From NCBI RefSeq assembly GCF_002994745.2, contig NC_037094.1, positions 16,392,001 to 16,456,000 on the forward strand: a stretch of DNA of 64,000 nucleotides, in the 5' to 3' direction. Below, in pieces: positions 11,330 through 22,016 of the stretch. Source of the stretch: Rosa chinensis. Taxonomy: Eukaryota > Streptophyta > Magnoliopsida > Rosales > Rosaceae. The first letter of the stretch is position 1. Every line of letters begins with the position of its first letter. The notes below the pieces were generated by a model, which saw only the letters and a program-made list of their open reading frames with translations, did not search any database and had not been told where the DNA came from. A program made the translations under genes and the position numbers.

Positions 11330-11468
11330 TCCGGTCTACATATCGGAGGGAAAAAAGAAAGAGAGAGAAAGAGAGAGAGTTTTGGTTTCATAGAGAGAGA
11401 AGGGGAGAGTCTGGAGAGAGACACACAGAGGAGAGAGAGAGAGAGATCGAAGGGAAGAGAGAGATAGA
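11330..11468. repeat. GA-rich microsatellite
   Basis: Interrupted (GA)n and GAGA runs lie between the GTPase fragment and the right terminus of the element. Confidence 0.8.
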
Positions 11469-11610
11469 GAGTACCAGTAGCTGTAGTTATTTAATTAGGA
11501 AGTGGGCAGAATAGTCATTTCAATTTAAATTGGGTTAGTGGGAATAAAAATCTGTTGTTGGGGTAAGTGGGATAACTTTGGCTCATTTTGGGGCTTTTAG
11601 TCAAGGACCC

Positions 11611-12068
11611 TTTTCACATAATTAAACATTCTTTATAGGTTTTAAGTCTATAATTAAGTTTTTTCACATTTTTTAGTTTGACTATTTTTAAGACTATTTT
11701 TTTAGTTTGAATAAGGAAAATATTCCTCAAATATAGCTCTCTTTTTTTGAATTTAAATATGGCATTAGTTATAAACACAAATTAGAATCTAATACCATCA
11801 ATTTATTTTTCCTTATTTAAAAATGATTAATTGCCTTAATTATTGTACATCTCTTCCTTTCTGATTTGATCTATATATTTGTCATTTTTAGTAGATATAT
11901 TTGTGTAGATATTCCTATTATTAGATATATCAACGTGATTAATCTCCTTAATTATAGTATATAACTAATGCCATATTTTAGGAGATGGTTTGTGTAGATA
12001 TTCCTTATTTAAAAAGATTAATTGCCTTAATTATTGTATATCTCTTCCTTAGTAGATATGTTTGTGTA
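11611..12068. repeat. AT-rich spacer with a ~190-bp-spaced local duplication
   Basis: A block of about 80 bp starting near 11813 (word attaattgccttaattattg) recurs near 12010, and parts recur near 13100. No gene is seen. Confidence 0.6.
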
Positions 12069-12084
12069 GATATTCCTATTAGAT

Positions 12085-13092
12085 AGGGGATTTATTTGTT
12101 TAAAAAACAAAGTACTGCTAAATACGTTCTATCTTTGTCTCTCTCTCTCTCGGAAACCCTAAAGGCCGTTTTTGTTCTGGAAAATCATCCTCGTCCGGCG
12201 GCGCCTGGGCTCACTGGCTGGCCTTTGGCCTCACCGTCGTCACGAGGTTGGCTGCTTGACGGGTATTGGATGGGCTATTGCTAATAGGATGGCGTCTAAT
12301 GAGGGGTTTGCTCAAGGCTTGTGGATGGTCCGGCTGGGATGGAGTCAGAGGTGGTGGTCGTGCTAGCGGATCCGGCGATCGAATCCTGATGTCGGCATCA
12401 CTGATCTGTCTATTTGGCGGTGGCTTGGGGTTGGTTTGTTCTCTGCGGCGACGTGGCTTTTAGCGACGAGGCTCGTGCGGTTTTGGGTTGTGGACGGTAT
12501 GCTTATGGAGGCCCGGATCGAGCGATATAGGTCGTGGTGGCTTGTCCCATGCGGTATTGGGTCGCAGGAGGTGGATCGTGGGGCACGGATTGGAATGGTG
12601 CTGGTCGTGGCAGAGTATGGAGGACAGAGCTTGGCTGGCTGGTATGTGCGACGGGGATGGAGTTTGGCTGGCAGGTGGTCTGGACCGGACCAGGCTTGGG
12701 CCTTGGGTGGACCTTAATTTGCTGATGGACATCCTATTTGGGCTTTGAGTTTATGGGCTGGGGTTTGACCCTGGTCCAGTAGCTTCTCAATTGGGCTAGG
12801 GTTTAGGCCCTTGGTCTAACTCTATGTTTTTAGTTTTGTCTAAATTCAATAAATTTCCTTGTATTAGGAACCTAGATCTCTAGTGCATCCGGCGTAGTAC
12901 CAAAGGAGGATCTCTGCTATCTCTACGATCTGAAATGTACAATGAGTGGGTCTATTTCTACATACCATTGTGGGTACTACCACTACCTTCTTGTCTGTCT
13001 ATGTCCTTAAATAACAGCAGAAGGGTATGTAACAGCCTATTCTGGTTTGTGATGAATATACTAATTCGCCCCGTGGGCATGATTCAAAAAAG
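12085..13092 (+). mobile_element. Non-autonomous LINE-type retroposon (~1.0 kb)
   Basis: A 16-bp direct repeat, gatattcctattagat, flanks the segment (12069-12084 and 13093-13108). The 3' end is a short A-rich tail (gattcaaaaaag). The body is G-rich on the plus strand, with short open frames but no reverse transcriptase or endonuclease motifs. Long TSDs with an A-tail indicate target-primed insertion by LINE machinery acting in trans. The neighbour at 14251-15296 has the same style. It could be a processed transcript or a large SINE-like family. Confidence 0.75.
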
Positions 13093-13108
13093 GATATTCC
13101 TATTAGAT

Positions 13109-14232
13109 TTCGTAGATTTCTCAACGTGATTAAACGCCCTTTTGTGGAGATATACCTATTTTTAGATAGGACCTAAACTCTAGGTGGGAGTATTCTTTAG
13201 CCATCAAGAACTTGTAGAATCTATTGAGAAACAATAAGAAGAAAAAGAAACATGCAATCAAGAACTTGTAGAGTCCATTATACCTATTCAATAGCATAAA
13301 CCCTGAAAAATCACAAAACAAATACCTCTTCATCAGGAAGACACACAACTATTGAATAGGTAGCAAACACAGTGCTCACCAACAGTGCCAATCGGATTAA
13401 ACGGATATGCAGTTGAATAAAGGCAACCCACCAACCTCTGATTGTGCGATCCATTTATATCACAATCACAACATGCATGAAATCAAAAACATAATCGCAT
13501 GATTGTGGAGATATTGATACCGGCTTTAAATGTAGAGATTAGTCTTTTGAATGTGGAGATTACATAACCTCAAACCCAGATGAGAGTTTTCAATTGTTGG
13601 AATCAAGGGTTGAGTAATTCCGGGCAATGTCTATGGGCAGCTGTTTCATGACTTCCATCCGCACAAGACTGGATTTAAATATTAATCCTATTTAATAGGT
13701 GAATGGGGAATTTGATTGTGGCAGCTTTAGTAATTCTTGACAACATTGGGTTTTAATATTTATCCTATGTAATAAGTTTTTTTTATTTTGAATAAACCTA
13801 ATTAATTGGTTTGGGTGTATATTAAAACACTCTTATGGATGAGTTTATTCTAAAAGGGGTGTGTGAATTTGGGTATAGGATCAAATTCCCCAAAGTCCAA
13901 AGTGGCCTTGTGCCTACCGCCTACCGCCGCCTCTCATATGTTGTGTTGCATGTATTCCCTAGTTTGAAAGTCAGGTTACTGGTGGCAGTTCAACGAGACT
14001 CTGGTAGGAGAATTGCCTTCTCTTCTGCCTAAAATTTATTTGTACAAAAAAAATCATAATTCGAAATCATTATGATTAACTCAGGTGTTATACTTCAGAA
14101 ATGCTCGGCTGCCATACTTCTTTTCTTCTTACATAGTATTGGTAATTTGTAACAGGATTTTAACACAATCATCTTGTCCTCAAGTCTCAATATAAAAAAT
14201 CTTAGTGCGTACTTTTATTAATCATAATATAT
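13109..14232. other. Intergenic sequence, no gene seen
   Basis: This has mixed AT-rich DNA with short repeats (caagaacttgtaga occurs twice near 13206 and 13261) and a GC-richer patch at 13880-14030. The small open frames resemble nothing recognised. Confidence 0.55.
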
Positions 14233-14250
14233 ATACAACACCATAGGGTA

Positions 14251-15296
14251 ATTCTCTCCGGACTCCACGATATCCGGAAGAAAACCTAGGGTTGGAAAAC
14301 ATAGTTTTGTTGCTGTGGCTTGTCCGGCGGCGTTCCCACGTCGATGGCTGCTTCTGGCTGTGTCGGTGTGTGGTGGACGTTGCCGGACAGGTGGTGGACT
14401 TATTAGTTTCTTCTGAGATGAGAGAGTTTCGGCGACTGCAGCATCGAACGACGATGTTTTCTTTCTCAGGCTTTTGGCTGGGTCACTACAGGGATGGAGG
14501 ATCCTGGCTATGGATCTGATGGGTGTGAGCGGCTGGGATGGTTTCACTCCGAGGTGGAAGGGATAGGAAGGTGGAGAGTCAAAGGGCGGTGGTGGTCAGC
14601 AGATCCAGTCCTATGGTGGCGGTGCAGATTAATCCCTCTTTCATTGTTTTCAGTGTTCTTCTTTGTCAATGGTCCAGTTTTGGTCCTAGATCTGGTCGGA
14701 GACCATGTAGATAGTGGAGGTGGAAGGCCACACGGCGGGCTTGGGTGGCTACAATGGGGTGAGATTGTGCGGCTGGGATTAAGGCGGTGGTTTGTTGGTG
14801 GTTGGGGTCTGATGTCGAGGAAATTGGAAGCGTGTTGCGGTGGTCGAACTCTCTTTTCTATTAGGTTTTAGTTTGTGATTTTTGGTTAGGTTTTTTAGGT
14901 TTTGGTTTTTGTTTAGGTATAATAAGTCCCTCCTCAATTGAGCGAGGGTTAGGTTGTTTTGGTTTCATGGGTGTGTCATGGTCTGGTCTTTTGTCTGTGC
15001 TTTTTGGTTATCAACGTGATGGTGAATCACCCTTACACGTGGTCTGGCTGTTTTGGATCGCGGTGTCCGAACGGGTGAAAACAGTTCATCATAATGTTGG
15101 TGGCTGGGTTGTATCGATACATGTTTGGTGGTTACTCATTGTGGCTCGCGGATATGAGCGTAAAATTTGGTTAGGGGTTAGGTCTTTTTGGCTCATGAAA
15201 GTCACTCATGTTGACGGTCCCGTAACTATGGATCTAATGCTATGTAATCTGTTTGGTTATTAATGGAATTTTCATCTTCTCAAAAAAAAAAAAAAA
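14251..15296 (+). mobile_element. Non-autonomous LINE-type retroposon with poly-A tail
   Basis: An 18-bp direct repeat, atacaacaccatagggta, flanks the segment (14233-14250 and 15297-15314). The 3' end is a run of ~15 A residues preceded by taatggaattttcatcttct, a 3' end typical of plant L1-like transcripts. The body is GT-rich with no recognised protein domain. It lies just downstream of SDR gene A. The poly-A tail and perfect long TSD make recent retroposition very likely. Confidence 0.85.
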
Positions 15297-15421
15297 ATAC
15301 AACACCATAGGGTATTATTTGTGCTTATTAAACATATTCTAAAAATCGAACAACCAGAAGGATTTAGATTCGAAATCTTATAAAACACAAAATAATCTAG
15401 TTCATCGAGGTCACAATGACC

Positions 15422-17159
15422 TCAATCAAAGGTTGAGTCTTCAGTCCGGTCAAAGAAGAGGCCTGAAATTCCAGTTTCGGCTATCAAAGCTAGCTTCACA
15501 GGACCAAGTGCAGCTTCTTCAACTGTGAGAATCCCAGTATTATTGTTGAGATCTGTTTTGGTATAACCTGGACTAACTGCGTTAATAGCAATGTGGGGAT
15601 ACTTCTTTGCCACGACTCTTGTATAAGCATTAAGAGCTGCTTTCGATACAATGTAGGCAGATATATCTAAAGGCCATCCTTTGGATTCTATCGAATCATG
15701 CTTCACATCCTCTAGAAATTCCTCAACTAGCTTGTCCACTTTCTCCTCGGTGAGGTTATCCGCATCTCCTAGCTCCTTCTTTGCTTTCTCATTTGAAATA
15801 AGCTAAAATCCAAAGGGTAATGCATTTATTAGACTGCCAATTATTTTGGTAATACTGTGTATCTTGCTTAATATATGTCATGTTATGCCATTAGACTGAC
15901 AACCTAAACTATATATTGAAGAAATTGATGTGGTCTATCGTCTTGACTTACAATTTGACGGTATATACTGGGTCATTCTAGGGAGGAGTCATTTTTTTTA
16001 TTCATTTTAACAAGATTGTTTATCAACGTGTGGTGGGGTCAAATTGTAAGTCAAGACCATAGACCACATCAATGTCATATATATACACACACATACAAAC
16101 ATATATATATATATATATATATGTTTGTGTGTGTGTTTTTTATAAATATATGTACATGCATGATAATATGAAATACAAAATCTTTTTCTCTATAAGTATT
16201 AAGGTAATTAAGGTTTCAGTTTTGTACTCTTAGCTGTCCCAGTGTGGAAGAGACATTGACTATCTTTGGAGCTTCTGATTTTTGAAGTAGTGGAACAAGT
16301 GCTTCTGTGAGTTGCTTGATTCCATAATAGTTTGTTTTCAAACAATCCGCCGCTGTCTCGTAAGTTTGCACTGTATTTTGTTTAACCTGCACATCCCATC
16401 ATTCATTAACACTTGATATAACAAATAGAACATATAAGACAGATTTTATAACAAAAAGGTGAAGCCTTCACAATATGGGATGAAATCCTAAATTCATGAA
16501 ACTGAAACCTTAATGATAGTCATGTAGGATGCACAGGTTAAACAAAATAAAGTGCAAACTTACGAGACTTCTCTCTCGAAACCTCAATTTTTATCGACTT
16601 ACATTGTCAGGCCCAGCTATGTCGTCTGCGAGGAATACAGATCCAAGGACTCCTGCATTGTTAACCTTCAATTGAATCATTGATATTGAGAAGAGAAAAA
16701 AGTGTGTTAGAAGAGGTTACTCAAGTGAAAAAGAAATAGATCATGTCAAAATATTCGAATGATGGTGCCAGAGGAACAAATACCAATATGTCAAGCTTTC
16801 TGAATTGCGTTTTGAGAAAGTTTGCCAAAGAAGCAATGCTAGTTGGGGCAGTTACATCTAGCTGATGGAAGACCACATCGGAGAAACCAGAAGCCTTTAG
16901 GCTTTCAGCTGCTTCTGTTCCTCTCTTCGCATCTCTTGCTGTTAATACCACCCCAACTCCTTTAGAAGCTAATTGCTTACTAATCTCAAGTCCAATCCCT
17001 TTGTTGGCTCCAGTAACAACTGCAATCCTAATATCACCGGAAAAAGTACAAATGACAAAAGAAACAGAAGTAAGAAGCTATATATTATAGAATGGTAATT
17101 ATAGAGAAAGAGAGAGAGATGTACTTCTTTGACCCAAAATTGATGGTAGTTTCCGCCAT
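15422..17159 (-). CDS. SDR gene A: menthol dehydrogenase/salutaridine reductase-like (5 exons)
   Basis: NADPH-dependent oxidoreductase of the classical-type SDR fold acting on ketone/alcohol groups of small specialised metabolites; the substrate is unknown. Exons on the minus strand: 17125-17159, 16784-17027, 16603-16665, 16228-16386, 15422-15802. All introns are GT-AG and the frame stays open for 293 residues, the usual family size. Visible motifs: cofactor loop TGANKGIG (17-24), LTARD after beta-2 (Arg favours NADP), NNAG (~95-98), catalytic Asn (~133, KTNYYG), Ser (~161, VNVSS), Tyr217 and Lys221 (YIVSK), and the NAVSPGY motif. A TATA box lies ~85 bp upstream. Intron 4 holds a MITE. No signal peptide, so cytosolic is likely. 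No lesion was found. Confidence 0.9.
15924..16073. mobile_element. MITE in intron 4 of SDR gene A
   Basis: About 36-bp terminal inverted repeats (starting ATTGATGTGGTCTAT, with one mismatch) enclose ~78 bp. It lies between exons 4 and 5, so it should be removed by splicing. The TSD is not clear. Confidence 0.8.
16084..16136. repeat. AC/AT microsatellite and hairpin in intron 4
   Basis: A run of acac, (at)n and gtgt forms a near-perfect palindrome centred on the (at)n tract, inside an intron of gene A. Confidence 0.75.
16526..16565. repeat. Inverted partial copy of SDR exon 4 start inside intron 3
   Basis: About 38 bp is the reverse complement of 16354-16393, covering the 3' splice site and first codons of exon 4 (shared words ggttaaacaaaata and gtgcaaacttacgag). 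In the gene A transcript this could pair with the exon 4 acceptor. Confidence 0.75.
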
Positions 17160-17236
17160 TTTTATATCTAGAAGATGGTTTACAAGGACCAATACAACTA
17201 TGTATGTTTACAAGGACCACACAGTGTCGTTAATTA

Positions 17237-17276
17237 GAGCTATTTATAGTTTTAGAGCTACTTATAGTTTTAGAGC
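17237..17276 (-). promoter_or_regulatory. Core promoter of SDR gene A with duplicated TATA segment
   Basis: The minus strand has TATAAATA at 17241-17248 about 85 bp upstream of the ATG at 17159. A 20-bp unit containing it (agagctatttatagtttt) is tandemly repeated as agagctacttatagtttt, giving a second, weaker TATA-like box. The related orphan promoter at 28837 has one copy only. Confidence 0.6.
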
Positions 17277-17625
17277 AACCTTACGTCTGAGTACGTATTG
17301 GTCACGTATGCAATGACGTCCTTCAAAGTCATCATCATTATCAACTGGGATCAATAAATGACGCAAGTGCTGATCACAAACTGTTGGCTCATGTTCATGT
17401 AAATTGACATTTAATTTTTATGTAAATCAGAGGAAAATTTGTATGCATTATATCACTTCTTTTTCAAATCACATGTAAATTGACATGAAAATTTGTATAC
17501 ATTTCTATGTGAATTGACAGGAAAATTTGTATGCATCATCTCTTCTTTTTCAAATCATTTATCATTTGCGAAGTGTACAGACTATGATACACGAATTTGC
17601 ATGGTTCCAATCATATGCACACACA
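17277..17625. repeat. Upstream region of SDR gene A (paired with 28860-29203)
   Basis: This segment shares high identity with 28860-29203, including the ctgagtacgtattggtcacg block. It contains an internal tandem-like repeat of gtaaattgacat, gaaaatttgtatgca and tctttttcaaatca blocks (about 17395-17560). The pairing marks an older duplication of the gene A promoter. Confidence 0.75.
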
Positions 17626-17631
17626 TTTGGA

Positions 17632-18362
17632 AAAGGGTGTTATAAAAAGGAAAAATGTCAATTTACTCAAATTTTAGCTACTTTAACTCCATTTACCTCA
17701 ACATCTTTCAAGATTACCCACTTACCCAATAAATTACATATTTTTTGCCCTAATATTCAATTAAGTTTTTTTTAATGATTGTTTTTGGGACAATTTTGCC
17801 CTCTCCCTTTGTCACATAGAGAGAGAGTGTGTAAGAGAGAAAACTCGTCGGAGACTTACAGGAATCCGGTCACTAGACCTCGAAATCTCGTCACTAGTCA
17901 CCGGTAGCTAGAAGTCTTTAAAGAGCTCGTCGGAGACTTTTATTGCCCCTAATAAATTTTTTTGCCTCCCAATAAAAAGTCTTTTTGAAGGTCAATAAAA
18001 ATTTTTATTGAGAGGCAATAAAAGTTTATTGAGGGGAAGGGAACTAATTTCCTTAAAATTAGATAAATAAAACTTTGATTGAGGAAGAATATGAGGATAT
18101 TGCATCAATTCACAATCTCTTATTAATCTTTTATTTGGGGGGGGGGGGGGGGGGTGGGGGAGTTTATCGAGTTTTATAATAAAAGTTATGTATACAAACT
18201 CCATGTACTACCACTTTTGTTTTATAATCACTACACACAAAACATGAAAGGTTCACTTACGTATTTAGTTTTACAAGGTCCTCGGAGATCTTATAAAAGT
18301 TTTAGGAGATTTATTGACTCTCAATGCAAGTTTGTTGACCCTCAATAAATGTTGTTATTTCC
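17632..18362. mobile_element. Uncharacterised DNA element fragment (paired with 31009-31765)
   Basis: A non-coding repeat starting near gggtgttataaaaagg includes a GA microsatellite (17817-17842), a CCGG-rich block, clusters of palindromic CAATAAAA...TTTTATTG words (17940-18035) and a homopolymer G tract (18137-18155). The same sequence without the long G tract is found at 31009-31765. It resembles the fold-back at 9518-10773 in layout, so these may belong to one MULE-like family. Termini and TSD are not resolved. Confidence 0.55.
18137..18155. repeat. Poly-G tract
   Basis: A run of ~18 G residues followed by tgggggag. Its length is likely to be sequencing- or slippage-prone. Confidence 0.85.
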
Positions 18363-18700
18363 TTTTAATAAAGGGTTCGTGACCACTTACCCAATTTCAG
18401 CTTCAAAATTGCCCACTTACTCCACTAAGAGTTTTTTAACCCCATTTTCCCAATTCAGTATTAAATGACAATTTTAACCTTCAATTAATTATAAAATTAC
18501 AGCTTTCACTCTCTCTCTGCAGACTGATCTCTCTCTCTCACTCCCTACCTCCGGCTAGAGGTGGGAGGTGTGCGAGCAAGCTCTTGCCCACGTCACGCGC
18601 AAGGCCGACAACGCAACACTCTGCGTCACCTGCAACCGATCAGAAATCCACAAAATGATCGCCAAGAGGAGAAGAGTTTTAAACATTGATCATAATATGG
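18363..18700. other. Fragment of a second element of the same style
   Basis: It begins gggttcgtgaccacttacccaa, similar in style to the GGGTCCTTGACC terminus at 8807, and includes a CT microsatellite and a short GC-richer stretch (18560-18680). No TSD and no recognised gene. Confidence 0.4.
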
Positions 18701-18960
18701 TACTACTCAATTTTTGAAGAAATATTTTCTCAATAACTACTTCAAACTCAAATGTGTATTAGTATAGTCGTTAAGTTTGTTCATCAAATGATGCAGGTGT
18801 TTATTTTGTACAAGTGATATGTGGGGATATGTATATAATTTGGTGAATAGATTTTGTAATTTGATGATCACAGTACTATTGTAATCACTAGTAGGCTTCA
18901 ATTGGGTGAAAGGATAACAAGAGAAAAATGGATAATCATGATAGGAAAAGTTTTTATTAA

Positions 18961-19353
18961 GGATTAAATTCTGCTTACTACCTTGTATTTTCAAGGGTTC
19001 ATCAGTTCAGTCTCTGCACTTCTAAATTAATCAGAAATTTCCTTGCACTCTCCAATTTCATCAAATCGATCCAATCCGTCACTATTCTGTTAATTTTCGC
19101 TGTTAAAATGACGTGGGACCTTCTCACAGGGAAAATTCTCAAACTACCCATCTCTAGACAGCCCGCCGACGCGTCAGTGTTGTGAATGCAGATGGATAGT
19201 TTGGAAATTTTCCCCGAAAATTGACTGAATAGTGACTGATTGGATCGATTTGATGAAATTGGAGAGTGCAAGGACTTTTCTGATTAAATTAGAAGTGCAG
19301 GGACTGAACTGATGAACCCTTGAAAGTACAGGGTAGTAAGCAGAATTTAGTCC
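18961..19353. mobile_element. Mutator-like MITE with 9-bp TSD
   Basis: Long (~118 bp) terminal inverted repeats, about 92 percent identical by eye, enclose ~160 bp. A perfect 9-bp TSD, ttttattaa, flanks it (18952-18960, 19354-19362). The 9-bp TSD and long TIR define a MULE derivative. It has no coding capacity. Confidence 0.9.
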
Positions 19354-19379
19354 TTTTATTAATCATCATCAAGCCCCAT

Positions 19380-19660
19380 GTGCCATCAACCTCATACATG
19401 GAAAAAGATTAATAATCAGTTGCCGGATTCTGGTCATCGGTTGCAGGATTCCTGTCACCGGTCGCAGAATTCCGGTCATCAGTTGCAGGATTCAGGTCGC
19501 TGAATTCCTGTCACCGGTAGCCGGAGTCCGCCACCGGAGTTAAGCAAGGTCTCCAATGACTTCTTTCTCTAAATGACAAAGAAGGAGAGGGCAAAATTAT
19601 CCCAAAAATAAAAAAAATGAATAAAAAAAATACTTAATTGGGTATTAGGGAAATAATCTC
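19380..19660. other. CCGG-rich element fragment abutting truncated SDR gene B
   Basis: Repeated words of the type gccggattctggtcatcgg and caggattcctgtcaccgg resemble the CCGG block of the elements at 9840-9930 and 17860-17910. It ends near gggtattagggaaataa, immediately beside SDR gene B exon 3, exactly where B loses homology to gene C intron 3. It may mark the break that removed exons 4-5 of B. Confidence 0.5.
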
Positions 19661-19664
19661 TTAC

Positions 19665-20649
19665 ATGCTCATAATCAAAAGTTATGTTCTTTGCATTCCC
19701 TCCGATCACTGTGATTCCGTTAACTCCTGCATTGTTGACCTGTATTACATAACAGTGTATTAAACTGTATAACGTATCTATATAAAAACCAGCAAGTCAA
19801 ATTATAATTTCTTTTCTTTGTGGAGGAGCTTTTTGATCCTTTGTCATTAACTATATCATAGGAATTGAAATTCAAATAATACTGATAGAGAGGTAATAAA
19901 GTACCAATATGTCAAGCTTCCCGAACTGGGATTCGATGAAATCTGCTAAAGAAGCAATGCTAGTTGCATCGGTTACATCTAGTTGATGAAAAATTACATC
20001 AGTCAAGCCAGAAAGCTTGAGCTTTTCGACAGCTTCTTGTCCGCTCTTCACATCTCTTGCAGTTAATACTACCAGGATCCCATTAGAAGCTAGTTGCCTG
20101 CATATCTCAAATCCAATCCCTTTGTTGGCCCCAGTGACCACACAAATTCTGAAACCAAAAAGAGAACAAGTATTTATTGCCGGTGAGAATCAAGACAATT
20201 AAGTTAGTAATTAAGGAAATTGTCTCTGCTTAAGTTTGTAGATGTGTCAGGTTGCTGTGAACCAGAACTGTTGTAACATTACATAGAATTAGACACGCAT
20301 GTCTGAATTTCTGGTCCTAATTTATAGTCTGGCAATATAACATAATTTCATTAATAAATCTATGATATATATAGAAATAGACTATTAGTCCCAAATTAAT
20401 CTATTAATGCGCATATGGAGCTAGTTTACTTCTAAAAGTCTGAATCAAACTAATTTATTTGATGTATTGGTATACATTAATATACCTTAGATAGAATCAT
20501 GGAATCATATAACATTTCAGATATTAATTTGATCGACAAGACACATGTAATACTTAGCCTTCAGTGAAGAAAGTGTTTATGGGAATCTATGAACATATGT
20601 GTGTATATACTTACCTCTTTGACTGAGAATCGTTGGTTGTTTCGGCCAT
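19665..20649 (-). pseudogene. SDR gene B: truncated, exons 1-3 only
   Basis: Minus-strand exons: 20615-20649, 19905-20148, 19665-19739, with intact GT-AG borders. They encode the N-terminal 118 residues: cofactor loop [13 protein letters not shown] and NNAG. Exon 2 looks identical in protein sequence to gene C exon 2. Exons 4-5, with the catalytic Ser, Tyr and Lys, are absent: beyond the exon 3 donor lies transposon-like DNA. A transcript could start normally (TATA at 20736-20745) but cannot encode an active SDR. It could give a truncated or chimeric RNA. Confidence 0.85.
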
Positions 20650-20820
20650 ATGAAGCAAATTAACTATAAGTGAGACGAGGTATGAAAGCTAACTTTAATC
20701 GATTGTCGATGTATGCATCTACTATTGGTTTCTTGGTATTTATACCTTTTCCTTTTCCACTGTGTTGATCAATCTGTGGCGCAAGTATGTCGTATGCAAT
20801 GACCCTCAGTTAACAACGAC
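20650..20820. promoter_or_regulatory. Promoter of SDR gene B (paired with 1-172 and 39395-39534)
   Basis: The third copy of the SDR upstream region, with TATAAATA on the minus strand at 20736-20745. It is slightly more diverged (cgattgtcgatgtatgcatc) than the other two copies are from each other. Homology ends at 20820. Confidence 0.75.
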
Positions 20821-20821
20821 G

Positions 20822-22000
20822 TCTTCCATGCTCGGAGCTTTGCATGCTCGGTGCTTTGGGCCCAGACACGTGCAGCTCACATGTCAAATTATAAAGAGGA
20901 AATTGTTGATGGGAAAGGCTTAGCCTGTTCCCGGTTGACGTTAAGTGAAAAGATTTCTACCCATGACTGGACAACCCCCATTCTCTTAAGCCGACTGCTA
21001 CTCTGCTAGGTTCCTCTGAAGTCTAAAGACCTATACTTCTGTTCATCTCCTTTTCAAGGACATGGCCTGAGGTAGATTAGGAATTCACCAGTAGCTCTGG
21101 TTTAGAGGTCCGACCTGTGTGGCAATCGATTAGCTACCAGCACAGGAAAGTGATTGACTTCGTTTGGTGCAGCAAGATCAGATAGGACTCATGGGAAGAA
21201 CGCAAGCAACAATACCCAACAATAGCTATCGGAGACGAATCAAAAACTCCGGAATGGCTGCCGGAAACCGGAATCACAGTGAAATCCGATGTCACCCAAA
21301 AACACAATTTCGTCAGAACCCAATCGAATTCAAAACGAGAGGATTAAGTTTCATACAAATGCAGCTCAATCCGTAGCCGGAGTCGCCGGAAAAAGTTGGA
21401 GAACCGCCGTGGAAGCTTTAAGCTGTCTAGCTTAGTACCTTCGTCGTCCGTATTTGAATGGACAATCTGAGATCGGGAAGACGTCGGCGTCAAGGATTCG
21501 AAGCTAACGCCGGTGTTCCGCCTCCGGTAGATGGCCTGACTGTGAGAATACGACCGGGTCTCGCCCTCGGCCCTCGGGTAAGGGTCGCAATACCGGGTCA
21601 GAGACTCTAGATCTCTCTCGATCCCTCTACATCGTTGATCTGATCGAAGGCTGATATAAAGTCTCTCTTTAATTAATTTGGAACGGTCCTGATAAAGAGG
21701 TGACATTTCGACGGTTTAGACTGCACCACGTGATTTTGGAATTTTCTTTAATAGTTTCTCAAAATTCTAAAACTTTGGAAAAATCACAATAAATAGATCA
21801 GGTGTCCGAAAATTTTTCTCAAAATACCCATGGACTCGTGACATCGTGTACTTTATCATCAAATCCTTAAATTGAGGAATTCACTGCATGAAAATTTTGA
21901 AAAATATTTTCGAGCGCCTTTACACTTATCGAAATCAATAAATAATTTTCGCACTATCTCACTTAAACTCAATAAATTTTTTGCGGCTCACAGATTGGGA
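20822..22000. other. Unassigned sequence, no gene recognised
   Basis: It starts with TCTTCCATGCTCGGAGC, which reappears inverted at 28814-28832. The region 21150-21710 has overlapping open frames on both strands (21164-21376 plus; 21344-21706 minus) that resemble no family I know. CCGGA-rich words suggest a transposon leader or untranslated region. Confidence 0.4.
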
Positions 22001-22016
22001 TCCTCTTCCCAATTCC

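Larger units (their letters stand above)
8807..11610. mobile_element. Pack-MULE-like element with captured PPR and EFL1-like fragments
   Basis: Inverted termini of ~80 bp start GGGTCCTTGAC at 8807 and end with the complement at 11610, with roughly 78 percent identity between arms. Both arms carry the words ATCCCACT and TTTTTATTCCC. Flanking 10-mers (ttttctttta, ttttcacata) match at only 7 of 10 positions, so a TSD is not proven. Inside are CT/GA-rich DNA, a nested fold-back (9518-10773), a PPR-like fragment (minus) and an elongation-factor-like GTPase fragment (plus). No transposase is visible. The left terminus recurs at 63912-64000. Confidence 0.72.

Noticed and set aside
12436..12748. Overlapping Trp/Gly-rich open frames on both strands
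   Set aside because: They arise from G-rich retroposon sequence without stop codons; no protein family resemblance and frames open on both strands.
14494..14871. 125-codon Gly/Trp/Val-rich frame
   Set aside because: It lies inside the poly-A retroposon 14251-15296, has low-complexity composition and no recognised motif.
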